From contig JABWCN010000013.1 in NCBI GenBank assembly GCA_013359135.1, positions 1 to 64,000 of the forward strand: 64,000 nt of DNA, in the 5' to 3' direction. This DNA is from Pseudobdellovibrionaceae bacterium (GTDB taxonomy: Bacteria; Bdellovibrionota; Bdellovibrionia; Bdellovibrionales; Bdellovibrionaceae). A program made the position numbers and the translations under genes. This document shows, in pieces, positions 8,683-18,239 of this stretch; position 1 is the first letter of the stretch; every line of letters starts with the position of its first letter. The notes under the pieces were generated by a model, which was given only the letters and a program-made list of their open reading frames with translations, was not told where the DNA came from and did not search any database.

Positions 8683-10937
8683 AGTTATCACTTTTTTTGA
8701 TTCTATTTACTACCTCTTCAGTACTTCTGGCTAAAACTTTCACCTATCAAGGACAGCTATTGGAAAAAGGTACCCAGCTACCGTTAAAAGAGGCATCCAT
8801 TTTCCTGTTGCCTCAGAAGTTAAAAGTACAAACGGATGAAAAAGGTTACTTTAAGTTTAATGATCTGAACGAGGGTGAATATCAGCTCATCATAAATCTT
8901 TCAGGTTATAAAAAACTAGAAAAACAAATTTTGATTTTTGAAACCAACGGTAATATCGCTCTCCAAAATCAGCTCTACCTAGAAAAGGAAACATATCTTG
9001 CTTTTGAAACGACTGTCGTAGGTAAAAAACAGAAACGCGATCAAACTCAAAAAACACTCACTCAAGAACAATTTCTGAGTATGCCAGGAAGTGGCGGCGA
9101 CCCAGTCAAGGCGGTTCAAAACTTACCTGGAGTTAATCGAGTCCAAGGATTCTCATCTCAAGTTGTTATCCAAGGTGGTGAGCCTAAGGATACAGCCTAT
9201 AATATTGATGGTCATGAAATTCCGATTGTATTCCACTTCGGCGGACTGACTTCTGTAGTCATGCCAGAGGCCTTAGAGCAAGTTGATTACTTTTCTGCTG
9301 GCTACGGCGCCGAGTATTCAAGAGCTACTGGAGGAATCATTGGACTTAAAACTAAAAAGCCTGATGCTGGAGAAAGACAAAAAAAATCTTTTTTCTTCGC
9401 TGATAATTTAAAAATTGGCGGACTATTTGAAAAAAATCTGGACGCTAACTCATCTTTTCTAATCAGTGGACGCGCTAGTTATGTAGGTTTATTCTTAAAA
9501 GAAATAGCAAAAGATAATGAAGATTTCAACCTTACTGTAGCTCCTGAGTTTTATGACATAACAAGCGTTTACCATCAAAAACTCAATGAGACTGATGACT
9601 TCAACTTTATTGCACTGGCATCAAGAGACACTCTGGCCTTTGTCTTAAAAGAACCACTTAAAACAGACCCTGCATTTAGAGGAAGATTTTATAATGAAAC
9701 ACAGTTCTATCGTCTGATCCCAAGTTGGAGTCGTAAACTAGATTCAGATCGAAATCTCAAAGTTTCTGCTGGTATTGGACAAAATCAACTTCTGGTTGAT
9801 CTTGGAGAACAATACTTTAACTTGCAATCGGATGTCCTCTCGTTGCGTGGTGAATATGAACAGCGTTTCTCGCCTACTTGGATCAATCAATGGGGTGTCG
9901 ATAATCTCTATGGCAATGCAAAAGTCAAAATCAAGATAGTCCAACCTCGAAGCGAAGGTGGAGTGAGCAATCCATTCTCTACAAGTGAAATAAAAGAACG
10001 TAATGTCAGTGGAAAATTAACCAATATAGGTTTATTTAATCGCCACGAGCTCTCTTTTTCTGACTGGACATTGATTCCAGGAGCCAGAGTTGATCGCTTT
10101 AAAAATTCTAACGAAACCTATCTTTCTCCCCGTTTTGCGATAAAAAATCAATACCATCCAGATCTTTTACTTAAAGCTGCCTCCGGAGTTTATTACCAAC
10201 CCCCAGAGCCGCAAGAACAAGACGAAGTCTTTGGAAATCCAGACATCAAATCTCCCAGAGCTATTCATTTTTCTGCTGGTTTTGAGAAAGACTTTCGCGA
10301 AGGTTCTTTGGAAGGAATCACATGGCAAATGCAATTTTTTGATAAATGGCTTGATCACTTAGTTGTTCAATCTAGCGAACGAGTCTCAAAAAATGGAGTC
10401 CTAGTAGATCAAAACTATAATAACAAGGGTGGTGGAAGAGCTTATGGTATTGAAAACCAGTGGCGCTGGAGCAACCTTGTATGGGATATTTGGTTAAGCT
10501 ACACATGGAGCGAAAGTTTTCGTTGGAATGAACTCGTTCCAAAATATAAACATGAATATGATCAAACTCACAATCTTAATCTTGTAGGTTCTAAAAAGTT
10601 AAATAATAATTGGAAAGTTTCCAGTCGATTTCGTTATGTGACTGGTAATCCTTTTACTCCAGTCACCTCAAGCACCTTTGATAGCGATAATGATGTTTAT
10701 GTTCCTGGTCGTGGAAATCTCTATTCCGAGAGATATAGAAATTTTTACCAGCTTGATCTAAGGATCGACAAAAAATGGATATTAGATCAAGAAATTTGGA
10801 CCCTGTATTTGGATATACAAAATGTACTCAACACTAAAAACCCTGAATCCATAGAGTACTCTTATAACTACAAAGACAAAGAATTTGTTTCTGGTTTACC
10901 ATTTCTACCAGCTTTCGGGATTAAAGGAGAGTTTTAA
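8679..10937 (+). CDS. TonB-dependent outer-membrane receptor
   Basis: A 752-residue outer-membrane receptor. The order is a signal peptide (about 1-18), a carboxypeptidase-regulatory-like beta-sandwich (about 20-100, with LKEASIFLLP and TDEKGYFKFNDLNEGEYQL), a TonB-box-like segment (FETTVVGKK), a plug domain (about 125-230, with VKAVQNLPGVNR and YNIDGHEIP), and a 22-strand-type barrel ending in an aromatic residue (GIKGEF). The extra N-terminal sandwich is common in SusC-like and other large-substrate receptors. The substrate cannot be read from the sequence. It is coupled to tonB by a 4-base overlap, so this operon encodes a complete dedicated uptake or signalling unit. Confidence 0.92.
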   Translation: MKLSLFLILFTTSSVLLAKTFTYQGQLLEKGTQLPLKEASIFLLPQKLKVQTDEKGYFKFNDLNEGEYQLIINLSGYKKLEKQILIFETNGNIALQNQLYLEKETYLAFETTVVGKKQKRDQTQKTLTQEQFLSMPGSGGDPVKAVQNLPGVNRVQGFSSQVVIQGGEPKDTAYNIDGHEIPIVFHFGGLTSVVMPEALEQVDYFSAGYGAEYSRATGGIIGLKTKKPDAGERQKKSFFFADNLKIGGLFEKNLDANSSFLISGRASYVGLFLKEIAKDNEDFNLTVAPEFYDITSVYHQKLNETDDFNFIALASRDTLAFVLKEPLKTDPAFRGRFYNETQFYRLIPSWSRKLDSDRNLKVSAGIGQNQLLVDLGEQYFNLQSDVLSLRGEYEQRFSPTWINQWGVDNLYGNAKVKIKIVQPRSEGGVSNPFSTSEIKERNVSGKLTNIGLFNRHELSFSDWTLIPGARVDRFKNSNETYLSPRFAIKNQYHPDLLLKAASGVYYQPPEPQEQDEVFGNPDIKSPRAIHFSAGFEKDFREGSLEGITWQMQFFDKWLDHLVVQSSERVSKNGVLVDQNYNNKGGGRAYGIENQWRWSNLVWDIWLSYTWSESFRWNELVPKYKHEYDQTHNLNLVGSKKLNNNWKVSSRFRYVTGNPFTPVTSSTFDSDNDVYVPGRGNLYSERYRNFYQLDLRIDKKWILDQEIWTLYLDIQNVLNTKNPESIEYSYNYKDKEFVSGLPFLPAFGIKGEF

Positions 10938-10938
10938 T

Positions 10939-11844
10939 ATGAAAATTTCAATTAAAAAATTCAACACATTTAACCTTCTTTTTAAATTGCTTTTAAGCAC
11001 TTGTACTTTTCTGTTAAATATAGCTTGCTCTGAATCTAAACTCCCTAAGTATGTTGAGCTCAAAGATCTCCGTGTACTGAGCTTAGTTGCCGATAAGCCT
11101 GAGGTGAATCCTGGATCAAGTGTCACAGTAACTCCTATAATTTCAGATATTAACGAAACCTCGTCACTAAATTACATAGCCACTGGCTGCATTGATCCTG
11201 GCGTTTCACTCGGGGCCAAAGCCACTTGCGAAAACTCTTCAAGTAAAGTGACATTGGCCGAAGGCTCTATAAATAGTAGTTCCAATAGTGAAATGGCAGA
11301 AAACTTCACTGGACAAGCTCCCTCATTTAGCTTCTCTATTCCCAACAGTGAAGTTATTTTTTCTTCAAGATCGGCTCAAGATCAGTTCAATGGAGTTGCT
11401 TACTTACTAACTTATGAAGTTAACAATACAAGAGGGGAAAAGGTCAGTGCTTATCGCCGTATTTTAGTAAGTAACAAAAGCTCTGATGCTAAAAATCTTA
11501 ATCCTGTAGTGAATCAAATATTCAGTCAAGGAAACGCCTTGAGTGCCAATGCTTATCCACTAAATGGCATTTATACCCTTTCTTTGGGTATCGATAACAA
11601 CTCTTTCCAGAGCTATGAAGTCCAACTAACTAATGGAGATATTGAAACTCGGGTCGAAGAATTGACAACAACTTGGTTTATCACCGACGGATCAGTGAAA
11701 TATTTTCGTAGTTCTCAACTAGATTCCAATGAATTTACAGCCCCTGAAACTTTACCCTCAACAAGAAAAAGTTTTTTAATTTCAGTAACTAGGGACTCTC
11801 GCGGAGGAATTGCGATCAAAAGAATTTGTGGTGGCTGTAACTAA
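10939..11844 (+). CDS. Lipoprotein encoded with the TonB-dependent receptor
   Basis: A 301-residue protein starting one base after the receptor stop codon, with AAAGGAG inside the receptor's last codons. The N-terminus ends in the lipobox-like LLNIAC. The mature part begins KLPKYVELKDLRVLSLVADK, followed by PEVNPGSSVTVTP, which resembles an immunoglobulin-like beta domain. Cysteines at the end (RICGGCN) could form a disulfide. By position it may be a surface-exposed partner of the receptor that captures or presents the substrate, as SusD-type lipoproteins do for SusC. There is no sequence resemblance to SusD that I can see. Function is inferred from context only. Confidence 0.75.
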   Translation: MKISIKKFNTFNLLFKLLLSTCTFLLNIACSESKLPKYVELKDLRVLSLVADKPEVNPGSSVTVTPIISDINETSSLNYIATGCIDPGVSLGAKATCENSSSKVTLAEGSINSSSNSEMAENFTGQAPSFSFSIPNSEVIFSSRSAQDQFNGVAYLLTYEVNNTRGEKVSAYRRILVSNKSSDAKNLNPVVNQIFSQGNALSANAYPLNGIYTLSLGIDNNSFQSYEVQLTNGDIETRVEELTTTWFITDGSVKYFRSSQLDSNEFTAPETLPSTRKSFLISVTRDSRGGIAIKRICGGCN

Positions 11845-11918
11845 AAACATGAGCTTGGACATTGTTTTTTTATGAAATAGTGCTTATACTCAAGACCTTT
11901 GAAGACCAAGGAGGTTTT

Positions 11919-12329
11919 ATGGGATTCACTAACCTAGTGCTGAGCTTAATGAACAAAAATTTAATAAAATTTCAATTTACAGTTATTACTTTGTTTACTC
12001 TATTAAATTTGGCCCAAGCACAGCAGCCAATGACTCCATTGTTTAATTGTTATACAGAGAATAATAAAGATTTAAGTAAGCCAGATTTTAGTTTGATTCT
12101 CATAAAAAGTCATGAAATTCTAACTGATGGTTATTACTTACTAGGTCCTAAACCAGTACCTGTTGAATATTTCGAGAACCCTTCTCATGATAAAACGATA
12201 AGTGTCTTAGCCTTTCACAGAACTTTATTTATTTCATTAAATATTTCAAAAGAACATAAAGGAAATCACTTTAAAGCTGTATTTTCAGATACGCTTAGGG
12301 ATATTCCTCTAGTATGTGTAAAATTTTAA
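11919..12329 (+). CDS. Small secreted protein, function unknown
   Basis: From the ATG at 11919, which has a strong AAGGAGG site, the product is 136 residues. It carries an N-terminal signal peptide (LIKFQFTVITLFTLLNLAQA, cleavage predicted after AQA). The mature chain is about 95 residues with two cysteines and no motif I recognise. It lies 74 bases after the lipoprotein and could be a late member of the TonB operon or an independent gene. The coding frame extends upstream of this ATG, but the ribosome-binding site decides the start. Confidence 0.6.
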   Translation: MGFTNLVLSLMNKNLIKFQFTVITLFTLLNLAQAQQPMTPLFNCYTENNKDLSKPDFSLILIKSHEILTDGYYLLGPKPVPVEYFENPSHDKTISVLAFHRTLFISLNISKEHKGNHFKAVFSDTLRDIPLVCVKF

Positions 12330-12369
12330 GTCTAAACAAAATTTTAAAATGAAAGACCTAAATATTCTA

Positions 12370-12406
12370 AGGGTAAAGCAGTTCAGTTAACCAAAGTCTT
12401 TACCCT
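12370..12406. terminator. Possible hairpin at the 3' end of recG
   Basis: AGGGTAAAG (12370-12378) pairs with CTTTACCCT (12398-12406), a 9-bp stem that contains the recG stop codon in its loop. On the minus strand it is followed by TTAGAATATTT, a weak U-rich tail. It may end recG transcription; the overlap with coding sequence makes this uncertain. Confidence 0.35.
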
Positions 12407-14534
12407 CTTTGTCTCTTATGTACTTTAAAACAAATTGGTTCTCAGGTAATTTCAATGTTGGATCACTTGTAATTAACTGAAAAGCAGCCTCTCTTGCTTC
12501 AAGTAATAAATCTTGATTTTTTACTAAATCGGCCAATTTGAATCCAACAAGGCCTGATTGCTTTGTTCCCAAAAACTCACCAGGTCCCCGTAATTCAAGG
12601 TCAAACTCAGCAAGTTTAAAGCCGTCGGTAGTGGTTTCCATAAAGTTAACTCTTTCTCTGGCTTCCAGACTTACCGCTTGCCCCATTAGTAAGATACAAA
12701 AACTTTTATATTCCCCGCGCCCAACTCGTCCACGTAACTGATGAAGTTGCGACAAACCAAACCTCTCTGAATGCTCAATCAACATGATGTTTGCATTAGG
12801 GACATCAACGCCAACTTCAATAACAGTAGTAGAGACTAAAACATCAAACTGATGCCCTCTAAAGTTATGCATGACCTCTTCTTTTTCTTGAGGTTTCATC
12901 TTTCCATGTAAAAGCCCCCAACGTATTTGAGGAAACTGTAATTTTAATTTTTCAAACTCATCCGTAGCATTTTTCAAATCCATTTTTTCACTCTCTTCAA
13001 CGAGAGGAAACACCATATACCCTTGTCGTCCTTTTTTTATTTGTTCAGCTAAAAAATCTAAGGCTTGAATCCTTTTAGACTGATATGCAACCCTTGTTTG
13101 TATAGCTGAGCGGCCTGGTGGGAGTTCATTAATAATTGTAATGTCCAAATCTCCAAAGGCCGTCATCGCAAGAGTTCTTGGAATAGGTGTTGCTGTCATC
13201 AATAAAAAATGAGGATGTACTCCTTTTTTCAACAAACTAATTCGTTGATTAACTCCAAAGCGGTGTTGCTCATCAATGATCACTAGAGCCAGATTCTTAA
13301 ATATAACATCCTCTTCAATCAATGCATGGGTACCAATTAGTAAGTCAATTTCTCCAGCTTGTAATTTAGCTAGAATCTCTTTCCTTTCTGAGTTTTTTGT
13401 CTTTCCAGAAAGGATTTGTACTCGAACACCAGCAGGAGCTACAAACTTCAGTGCGTTTTTCAAATGCTGCTCAGCTAAAATTTCAGTCGGAACCATCATA
13501 CAAACTTGATGATTAGCTTCAATAACCTGACATGCTCCTAAAAAAGCTACCATAGTCTTTCCACAACCAACATCACCTTGAACCAATCGATGCATTGGAT
13601 GTCCAGAGATTAAATCTAACTTAATTTCCTCCAAGGCTTTTAGCTGGCCTTGAGTTAGTTGAAAAGGTAAATTCTGCTTCACCTTTTTTTCAAGCACTGT
13701 AGAGTTTTCTATTTTAGTAGTCGTTTCTTTTTTTACACTTAATTTTTTAGCAGCCAAAAAAGCCTCTAAGAAAAAAAACTCCTCAAATATATGACGTCGA
13801 TGGGATTCACTTTGGTTTTTCAAAAATAAATCAAATTGACTCTTTGGTGGCTGATGAATTTCATTCAAAGCTTTGAAGTAATCCAGTAACTGATACTTTT
13901 TTTTAATAGACGCAGGAATTTTATCAAATGTTTTAACTTCAATATTCTTAGATAATTCCATCAAAATAGTTTTGATAATCTTTTGCCATTTAAAACTACT
14001 AATACCATCCATTTCGATATATATAGGAATAATTTCATCCTGCATTTCTTCTCCTGGATCAATATCTCTAAGATCAGGATGATTAAATTCTAAACGTCCA
14101 TGATAATTAGCTACTTTACCTACAACTCTAATCTCTTGAAGTGGCTTAAATCTTTCAAAATAACCCTTATAAGGGACGCGAAAGAACTTACAATGAATTA
14201 TACCTGTTGAATCTTTAAGAGTTATATCAAAAATTTTCCGCGTTGAACGGCCCAAAGAAATAGACTGCACTTTTATAATCTGCGCTTTCAAACTCACCAA
14301 TTGACCATCTTGCAATTGATTAATTGTAATCCCAGCTCTTCTATCCTCATAGGTCCTGGGAAATACTTCAAGTAAATCAACTACTGTTTTTATCCCTCTA
14401 CGATTAAGAACTTCACTGAGTTTGGGACCAACTCCTTTAACATATTGAATAGGAGTATCTAATTGTAAACCACGTTTTTGAGTTGCAAATTTAGAATTAG
14501 CCGTTGTTTTCGTGTTGTTTATCATTGTATTCAA
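12387..14534 (-). CDS. recG: ATP-dependent DNA helicase RecG
   Basis: A 715-residue superfamily 2 helicase that reverses stalled forks and processes branched DNA. The N-terminal wedge region is present (PIQYVKGVGPKLSEVLNRRG, then LLEVFPRTYEDRR). It is followed by the OB fold, Walker A GDVGCGKT at residues 320-327, the DEQH box at 421-424, the TATPIPRTLA motif, and the C-terminal helicase motifs with ERFGLSQLHQLRGRVGRG. The length matches the family. A second ATG three codons downstream is also possible. The gene stands alone on the minus strand. Confidence 0.97.
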   Translation of the reverse strand: MNTMINNTKTTANSKFATQKRGLQLDTPIQYVKGVGPKLSEVLNRRGIKTVVDLLEVFPRTYEDRRAGITINQLQDGQLVSLKAQIIKVQSISLGRSTRKIFDITLKDSTGIIHCKFFRVPYKGYFERFKPLQEIRVVGKVANYHGRLEFNHPDLRDIDPGEEMQDEIIPIYIEMDGISSFKWQKIIKTILMELSKNIEVKTFDKIPASIKKKYQLLDYFKALNEIHQPPKSQFDLFLKNQSESHRRHIFEEFFFLEAFLAAKKLSVKKETTTKIENSTVLEKKVKQNLPFQLTQGQLKALEEIKLDLISGHPMHRLVQGDVGCGKTMVAFLGACQVIEANHQVCMMVPTEILAEQHLKNALKFVAPAGVRVQILSGKTKNSERKEILAKLQAGEIDLLIGTHALIEEDVIFKNLALVIIDEQHRFGVNQRISLLKKGVHPHFLLMTATPIPRTLAMTAFGDLDITIINELPPGRSAIQTRVAYQSKRIQALDFLAEQIKKGRQGYMVFPLVEESEKMDLKNATDEFEKLKLQFPQIRWGLLHGKMKPQEKEEVMHNFRGHQFDVLVSTTVIEVGVDVPNANIMLIEHSERFGLSQLHQLRGRVGRGEYKSFCILLMGQAVSLEARERVNFMETTTDGFKLAEFDLELRGPGEFLGTKQSGLVGFKLADLVKNQDLLLEAREAAFQLITSDPTLKLPENQFVLKYIRDKEGKDFG

Positions 14535-14716
14535 ATTAAGAAATGAATCACAAAGAAAGTCAAACCCTTCTTGTAAGTTTTTGACAGTAATTAAATCTTC
14601 TTAAAATAGTTTTCTCAAGGGAAATTTGCTATTCAGAATAATTTTAATTGTAGTTTATTTGTTAGAGTTCAGACTAACTTCATCTCTACTATGATTAAAG
14701 TCTCAAGTTATTCTAT

Positions 14717-15109
14717 TTACTCAATAGTTTTAGCTTTCAAATGATTAGAAGAACAACCTCCAAAAATTGGAAATGAATCCTTGTTATAGGTAAAATCTTT
14801 AACATCATAAGGATAGACGGTATCACTCATTCCATCTGAACCTTTATAGTTCAGTAGTAAATTCTGCAAAACTTTACCTTCTTTGGAAATTAATTCGAAG
14901 CTTCCCTCTGATTTAATTTGAAAAGAAACATTCTTAATAATTGTTTTCTCTTCGTTAGAATCATGCCCAGCAGCAGAAATAGTTAATGTTGATTGAGTCA
15001 TGCTGTATTCCGTACTGACAAATGGTTCAGTAAAAGAACAGCTAATAATATCCGCTTTGATAGTAAATGATATCAGAAAAATAAAACTAAAAACTATAAT
15101 TTTTTTCAT
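14717..15109 (-). CDS. Small secreted protein, function unknown
   Basis: The ATG at 15109 follows GAGGAG at good spacing and yields 130 residues. A signal peptide is evident (KKIIVFSFIFLISFTIKA). The mature chain is short, with two Cys (one near the start, one in GGCSSN near the end) that may form a disulfide. An ATG nine codons upstream is less well placed for a ribosome-binding site. The compact beta-rich look is similar to other small exported proteins in this window (15260 and 63419), but I cannot name a family. Confidence 0.6.
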   Translation of the reverse strand: MKKIIVFSFIFLISFTIKADIISCSFTEPFVSTEYSMTQSTLTISAAGHDSNEEKTIIKNVSFQIKSEGSFELISKEGKVLQNLLLNYKGSDGMSDTVYPYDVKDFTYNKDSFPIFGGCSSNHLKAKTIE

Positions 15110-15259
15110 CAACAAGCTCCTCAATAAGGGGGACAACCCGATGATGGTATATCAAAAAGGTAAAAAAGAAAAATGACAAAAATTTAGTCAGTGTTTTTTT
15201 CTATTCTAGAAAAACTAATTAAATTACAAGAATATGTTATTAATCAGAGTCATCAACAA

Positions 15260-15829
15260 TTAATTTCGAGAATAAAACCAAGGATCAAAATCTACTGGAC
15301 GAGTCGCTGGAGTCAAAGCATTGTGTTGAGAATCAAGTTTTCCAAAGTACAATTTATTTTCACTCACTCTAAAAATCCCAAACCTCTTGTCTCCAGCTCT
15401 TGGAACTTGACTTATCTTAGCTGCTGAAAAGAAACGACATTGCTGGCCAGTAATATTCTTAATTTTCTTTAATTTCCAATCTTCATAACCACAAATTTGC
15501 TGTTGATTAAATTGAAACTCAATTTGTGGATTAAAAATATTAAATCCAACTGAATCGAAAATAAATTCAATTTCTCCTTCTGTACTTCCCTTAACTCTAG
15601 AGTTTTTCAAAGAAAGTTCAAACTTACCTTGATTCAAAAAATAAAAAGAAAGATTTTGACATTGATAATCCTGAAAAAAAACTTCGAAAGTAGCAATACG
15701 ATTAGTTTTAATTACCTGGATTTTCTGTTGCCCATTAACACACGATGTTTTCCATGTTCCTTCAAAACTTATTGCAAGAAGCACAGTAGAGAAAAATGAA
15801 ATTACTAAAAATAAAGCAACCCTAAACAT
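15260..15829 (-). CDS. Secreted protein, lipocalin-like beta protein possible
   Basis: A 189-residue protein with an N-terminal signal peptide (FRVALFLVISFFSTVLLA). A mature domain follows that begins FEGTWKTSCVNGQQKIQVIK. The GTW start, the alternating strands and the late GDKRFGIFRVSENKLYFGKL segment suggest a small beta-barrel or lipocalin-like fold, but this is a structural impression only. AGGAG precedes the ATG by eight bases. Its neighbour at 14717 is also a small secreted protein on the same strand. Confidence 0.6.
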   Translation of the reverse strand: MFRVALFLVISFFSTVLLAISFEGTWKTSCVNGQQKIQVIKTNRIATFEVFFQDYQCQNLSFYFLNQGKFELSLKNSRVKGSTEGEIEFIFDSVGFNIFNPQIEFQFNQQQICGYEDWKLKKIKNITGQQCRFFSAAKISQVPRAGDKRFGIFRVSENKLYFGKLDSQHNALTPATRPVDFDPWFYSRN

Positions 15830-16002
15830 AAATTCTAACTCCTATTATTTAAATTCGAAATTTCACCAAAAAAGAATAGTCTTTAAATCTCAATTTGAGA
15901 AACTCCCATTAAAAACTTTCTCTTCTATTCCAACGCAATCTCATAGTATGTCATATACAGTCTCAATTTTGGCTTTACCCATACCTTATTCGTTCACAAA
16001 AT

Positions 16003-16022
16003 TCTAGACAAAAGTCTCTAGA
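16003..16022. repeat. Repeated TCTAGA palindromes upstream of the HD-GYP gene
   Basis: TCTAGA occurs at 16003-16008 and again at 16017-16022, and TCTAGAC can pair imperfectly with GTCTCTAGA across AAAA. The element sits about 30 bases before the ATG. It could be an operator or a leader hairpin, or chance in AT-rich DNA. Confidence 0.3.
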
Positions 16023-16052
16023 TATAAATAAAAATCAATGCTCTAATAAGAC

Positions 16053-16997
16053 ATGGATTTAAATCAATTTTTTCGTATACGTTTAAGTACTATTCGTCCT
16101 GAAAAGCAAACCTCATTTGATATTTATGTTCTTGTTGACAATCGTATGGTGCTCTATCGTAGAGCTGGAGAGAGTCTATTTTTAGAAAAAATTGAGGCTC
16201 TTCATGCTAAAGATAATGGCAATTCTTTTTTCGTAAAGATTGCAGACCGTGATATTTATCGAACTTGGGTAAAAGAAGAAATTAATTCTGATCTTATAGA
16301 CAACAAACAAAAAGCAAACATTTTACGTGAATCTTCCCTAGCTATTATGGAAGATCTTTTTGAAAATCCAGATGTCAATAAAGCCCTTGATGACTCGAAA
16401 CCAATTATCAGTGACTTCTTAACATTCATGGATCAAGCCCCAGAAAGTGTTGGTTATCTTTTGAGTCTTTCAGGTCATGATTTTTATACCTATAATCATT
16501 CTCTAGATGTCAGTATTTACTCACTAGGACTTGGAAAAGTACTTGGTTTTACTGCCGCACAACTTGAAGAATTAGGACTTGGTTGTTTGTTTCATGATAT
16601 TGGTAAGCGTAGCGTGGCTCTTGAGATTTTATGTAAAAAAGGCCCGCTTGATGATTTAGAATGGGAGCAAATGAAGAGACATCCCCAATATGGATTAGTC
16701 ATCTTAAATCAAAATGAGAATATTTCTGACGGTATCAAAGCGGCCTGTTTCGAACATCATGAGTCTTGGGCTGGTAATGGCTACCCTCAACAAATTGCTG
16801 GAAATGATATACATCCTTTTGCTCGTATTGTAGCTATATGTGATACTTATGACGCAATGACTACACAAAGGTCCTATAATGTTCCCCTAAAACCTACCGA
16901 AGCATTGACTATGATGAAAGAAAAACTTGCTGGAAGGTATGACCCAGAAATGCTCAAAGCAATGTATTCTGTTTTATTTAAAATTCAGGCGGCATAA
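16053..16997 (+). CDS. HD-GYP domain cyclic-di-nucleotide phosphodiesterase
   Basis: A 314-residue protein with an unrecognised N-terminal domain (about 1-110) and an HD-GYP domain. Signature residues are HDIGK at 181-185, HHE at 235-237 and GNGYP at 241-245, followed by FARIVAICDTYDAMTTQR. These match enzymes that hydrolyse cyclic di-GMP or 3',3'-cGAMP. There is no receiver domain; the N-terminal part may be a sensor. The metal-binding residues look intact, so it is probably active. The ribosome-binding site is weak. A short palindromic element (16003-16022) lies upstream. Confidence 0.9.
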   Translation: MDLNQFFRIRLSTIRPEKQTSFDIYVLVDNRMVLYRRAGESLFLEKIEALHAKDNGNSFFVKIADRDIYRTWVKEEINSDLIDNKQKANILRESSLAIMEDLFENPDVNKALDDSKPIISDFLTFMDQAPESVGYLLSLSGHDFYTYNHSLDVSIYSLGLGKVLGFTAAQLEELGLGCLFHDIGKRSVALEILCKKGPLDDLEWEQMKRHPQYGLVILNQNENISDGIKAACFEHHESWAGNGYPQQIAGNDIHPFARIVAICDTYDAMTTQRSYNVPLKPTEALTMMKEKLAGRYDPEMLKAMYSVLFKIQAA

Positions 16998-16999
16998 AG

Positions 17000-17110
17000 A
17001 TGAATCAAACAACTTTCAATAAGAACTCGTTCGTAAAAACTTTACTAGTAACTCTTTTAGTGATCGGGATGATTCCCTTTTTTACCTACGCACTTTCAAT
17101 TTTGAATTAA
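17000..17110 (+). CDS. 36-residue single-pass membrane protein
   Basis: A short open frame begins two bases after the HD-GYP stop codon. The predicted product MNQTTFNKNSFVKTLLVTLL continues to a hydrophobic end, VIGMIPFFTYALSILN, giving one membrane segment preceded by a basic N-terminus. Only a weak GGCGG-like site precedes it, so it may depend on translational coupling to the HD-GYP gene. No family is recognised. Confidence 0.45.
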   Translation: MNQTTFNKNSFVKTLLVTLLVIGMIPFFTYALSILN

Positions 17111-17297
17111 TTTTCCAAAAAACTCTCAACTTTACGATTGTGATTCAGAACTAGATTACTCTTACACATAGCTTAATAACGCACGGCTAAATCTCTTTTG
17201 GAAGCAGACATTTCTCTGGCCTCTACTTAATAGAAGTGAATAGAATCATTTGAATTTATGATGGTTATAAAATTTCATAAATTAATGAGGCTGCCCC

Positions 17298-18239
17298 ATG
17301 AAATTAAAAAACTTCTTTTATATTTTCAACCATCAACTGATGGTTTTAATTTTTTTCTTTTCAACAGCTAAAGCTCAGAATGAAATCACAGCGGCGGCTG
17401 CGAAACTTACCACTTTAAATAACCAAAGCTTTCTTGTTTTTACTGATGGAAAAAAAGCTAAACTTATTTTACAAATAAAAAAAAACCTTACACTAAAACT
17501 AAACTACCAAATTACTGAAAACATTTGTTTTCCTGAATTTGTTACCGACAGTTGTTTCTGGGAAGTAGAAGCTTTTGCTTATGATGCAATTTGGATTTGG
17601 GCGGAACACCCTAATCCCGAAAAAATAGATCAACCTTTAAGAATCAAAGAAGGCTTCAGTCAAAATAAAAACCTGCAATTCATTGAGATGAAATACTCCC
17701 TTAATAACTATTTCACTTCTTTTTTACTTGACGAAAGTAACCCACTTTTTTTTCATCTTCCCACTTTGACATGCAAGGATGACCGCTGGCTCAAAGAACT
17801 TCCAGCCGGCTACGAAGATAGTTCATTTTTAGTTCCAAGTTGGGCTATAGAAACCATGCAAGAAAATTTATTTCTAAGAAGAAATGAGAATCAAACTCTA
17901 GTACAAATTAATGAGTCCACTCTTAAATTTTTATCCTCAGGACATTACGAACTCAGAACAAATAAAGAAACAACAAGCCTTTTTAAAAACATATTTTTTT
18001 TATTTGATATGCAAACCTTATACTACATAAAAGATGAAAGATCTTGTAGTATTCAAGCCAAAAGTATTAATACATTAAATAATTTGGAAAACCTTCTGAA
18101 TCAACAACCGGTAAAAATGACTCTACCCGGTCTAATTAAAACAAAAAACTTGAATAACGAGTTTTTTAGTCTTTTTTTTAATCATCTAAAAAGATTGTCT
18201 ATGCCAAATTTTAAACATTACACAGTGGAAATTGAATGA
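17298..18239 (+). CDS. Exported protein of the DUF1501/CxxCH operon, function unknown
   Basis: A 313-residue protein with a signal peptide (hydrophobic stretch ending FFFSTAKAQ). The mature part is acidic and aromatic-rich, with paired cysteines (ICFPEFVTDSCFW). I recognise no family. Its stop codon overlaps the next ATG as ATGA, so it is translationally coupled to the CxxCH protein and is the first gene of a five-gene operon. The context suggests it is an accessory or partner protein of that exported system. Confidence 0.65.
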   Translation: MKLKNFFYIFNHQLMVLIFFFSTAKAQNEITAAAAKLTTLNNQSFLVFTDGKKAKLILQIKKNLTLKLNYQITENICFPEFVTDSCFWEVEAFAYDAIWIWAEHPNPEKIDQPLRIKEGFSQNKNLQFIEMKYSLNNYFTSFLLDESNPLFFHLPTLTCKDDRWLKELPAGYEDSSFLVPSWAIETMQENLFLRRNENQTLVQINESTLKFLSSGHYELRTNKETTSLFKNIFFLFDMQTLYYIKDERSCSIQAKSINTLNNLENLLNQQPVKMTLPGLIKTKNLNNEFFSLFFNHLKRLSMPNFKHYTVEIE

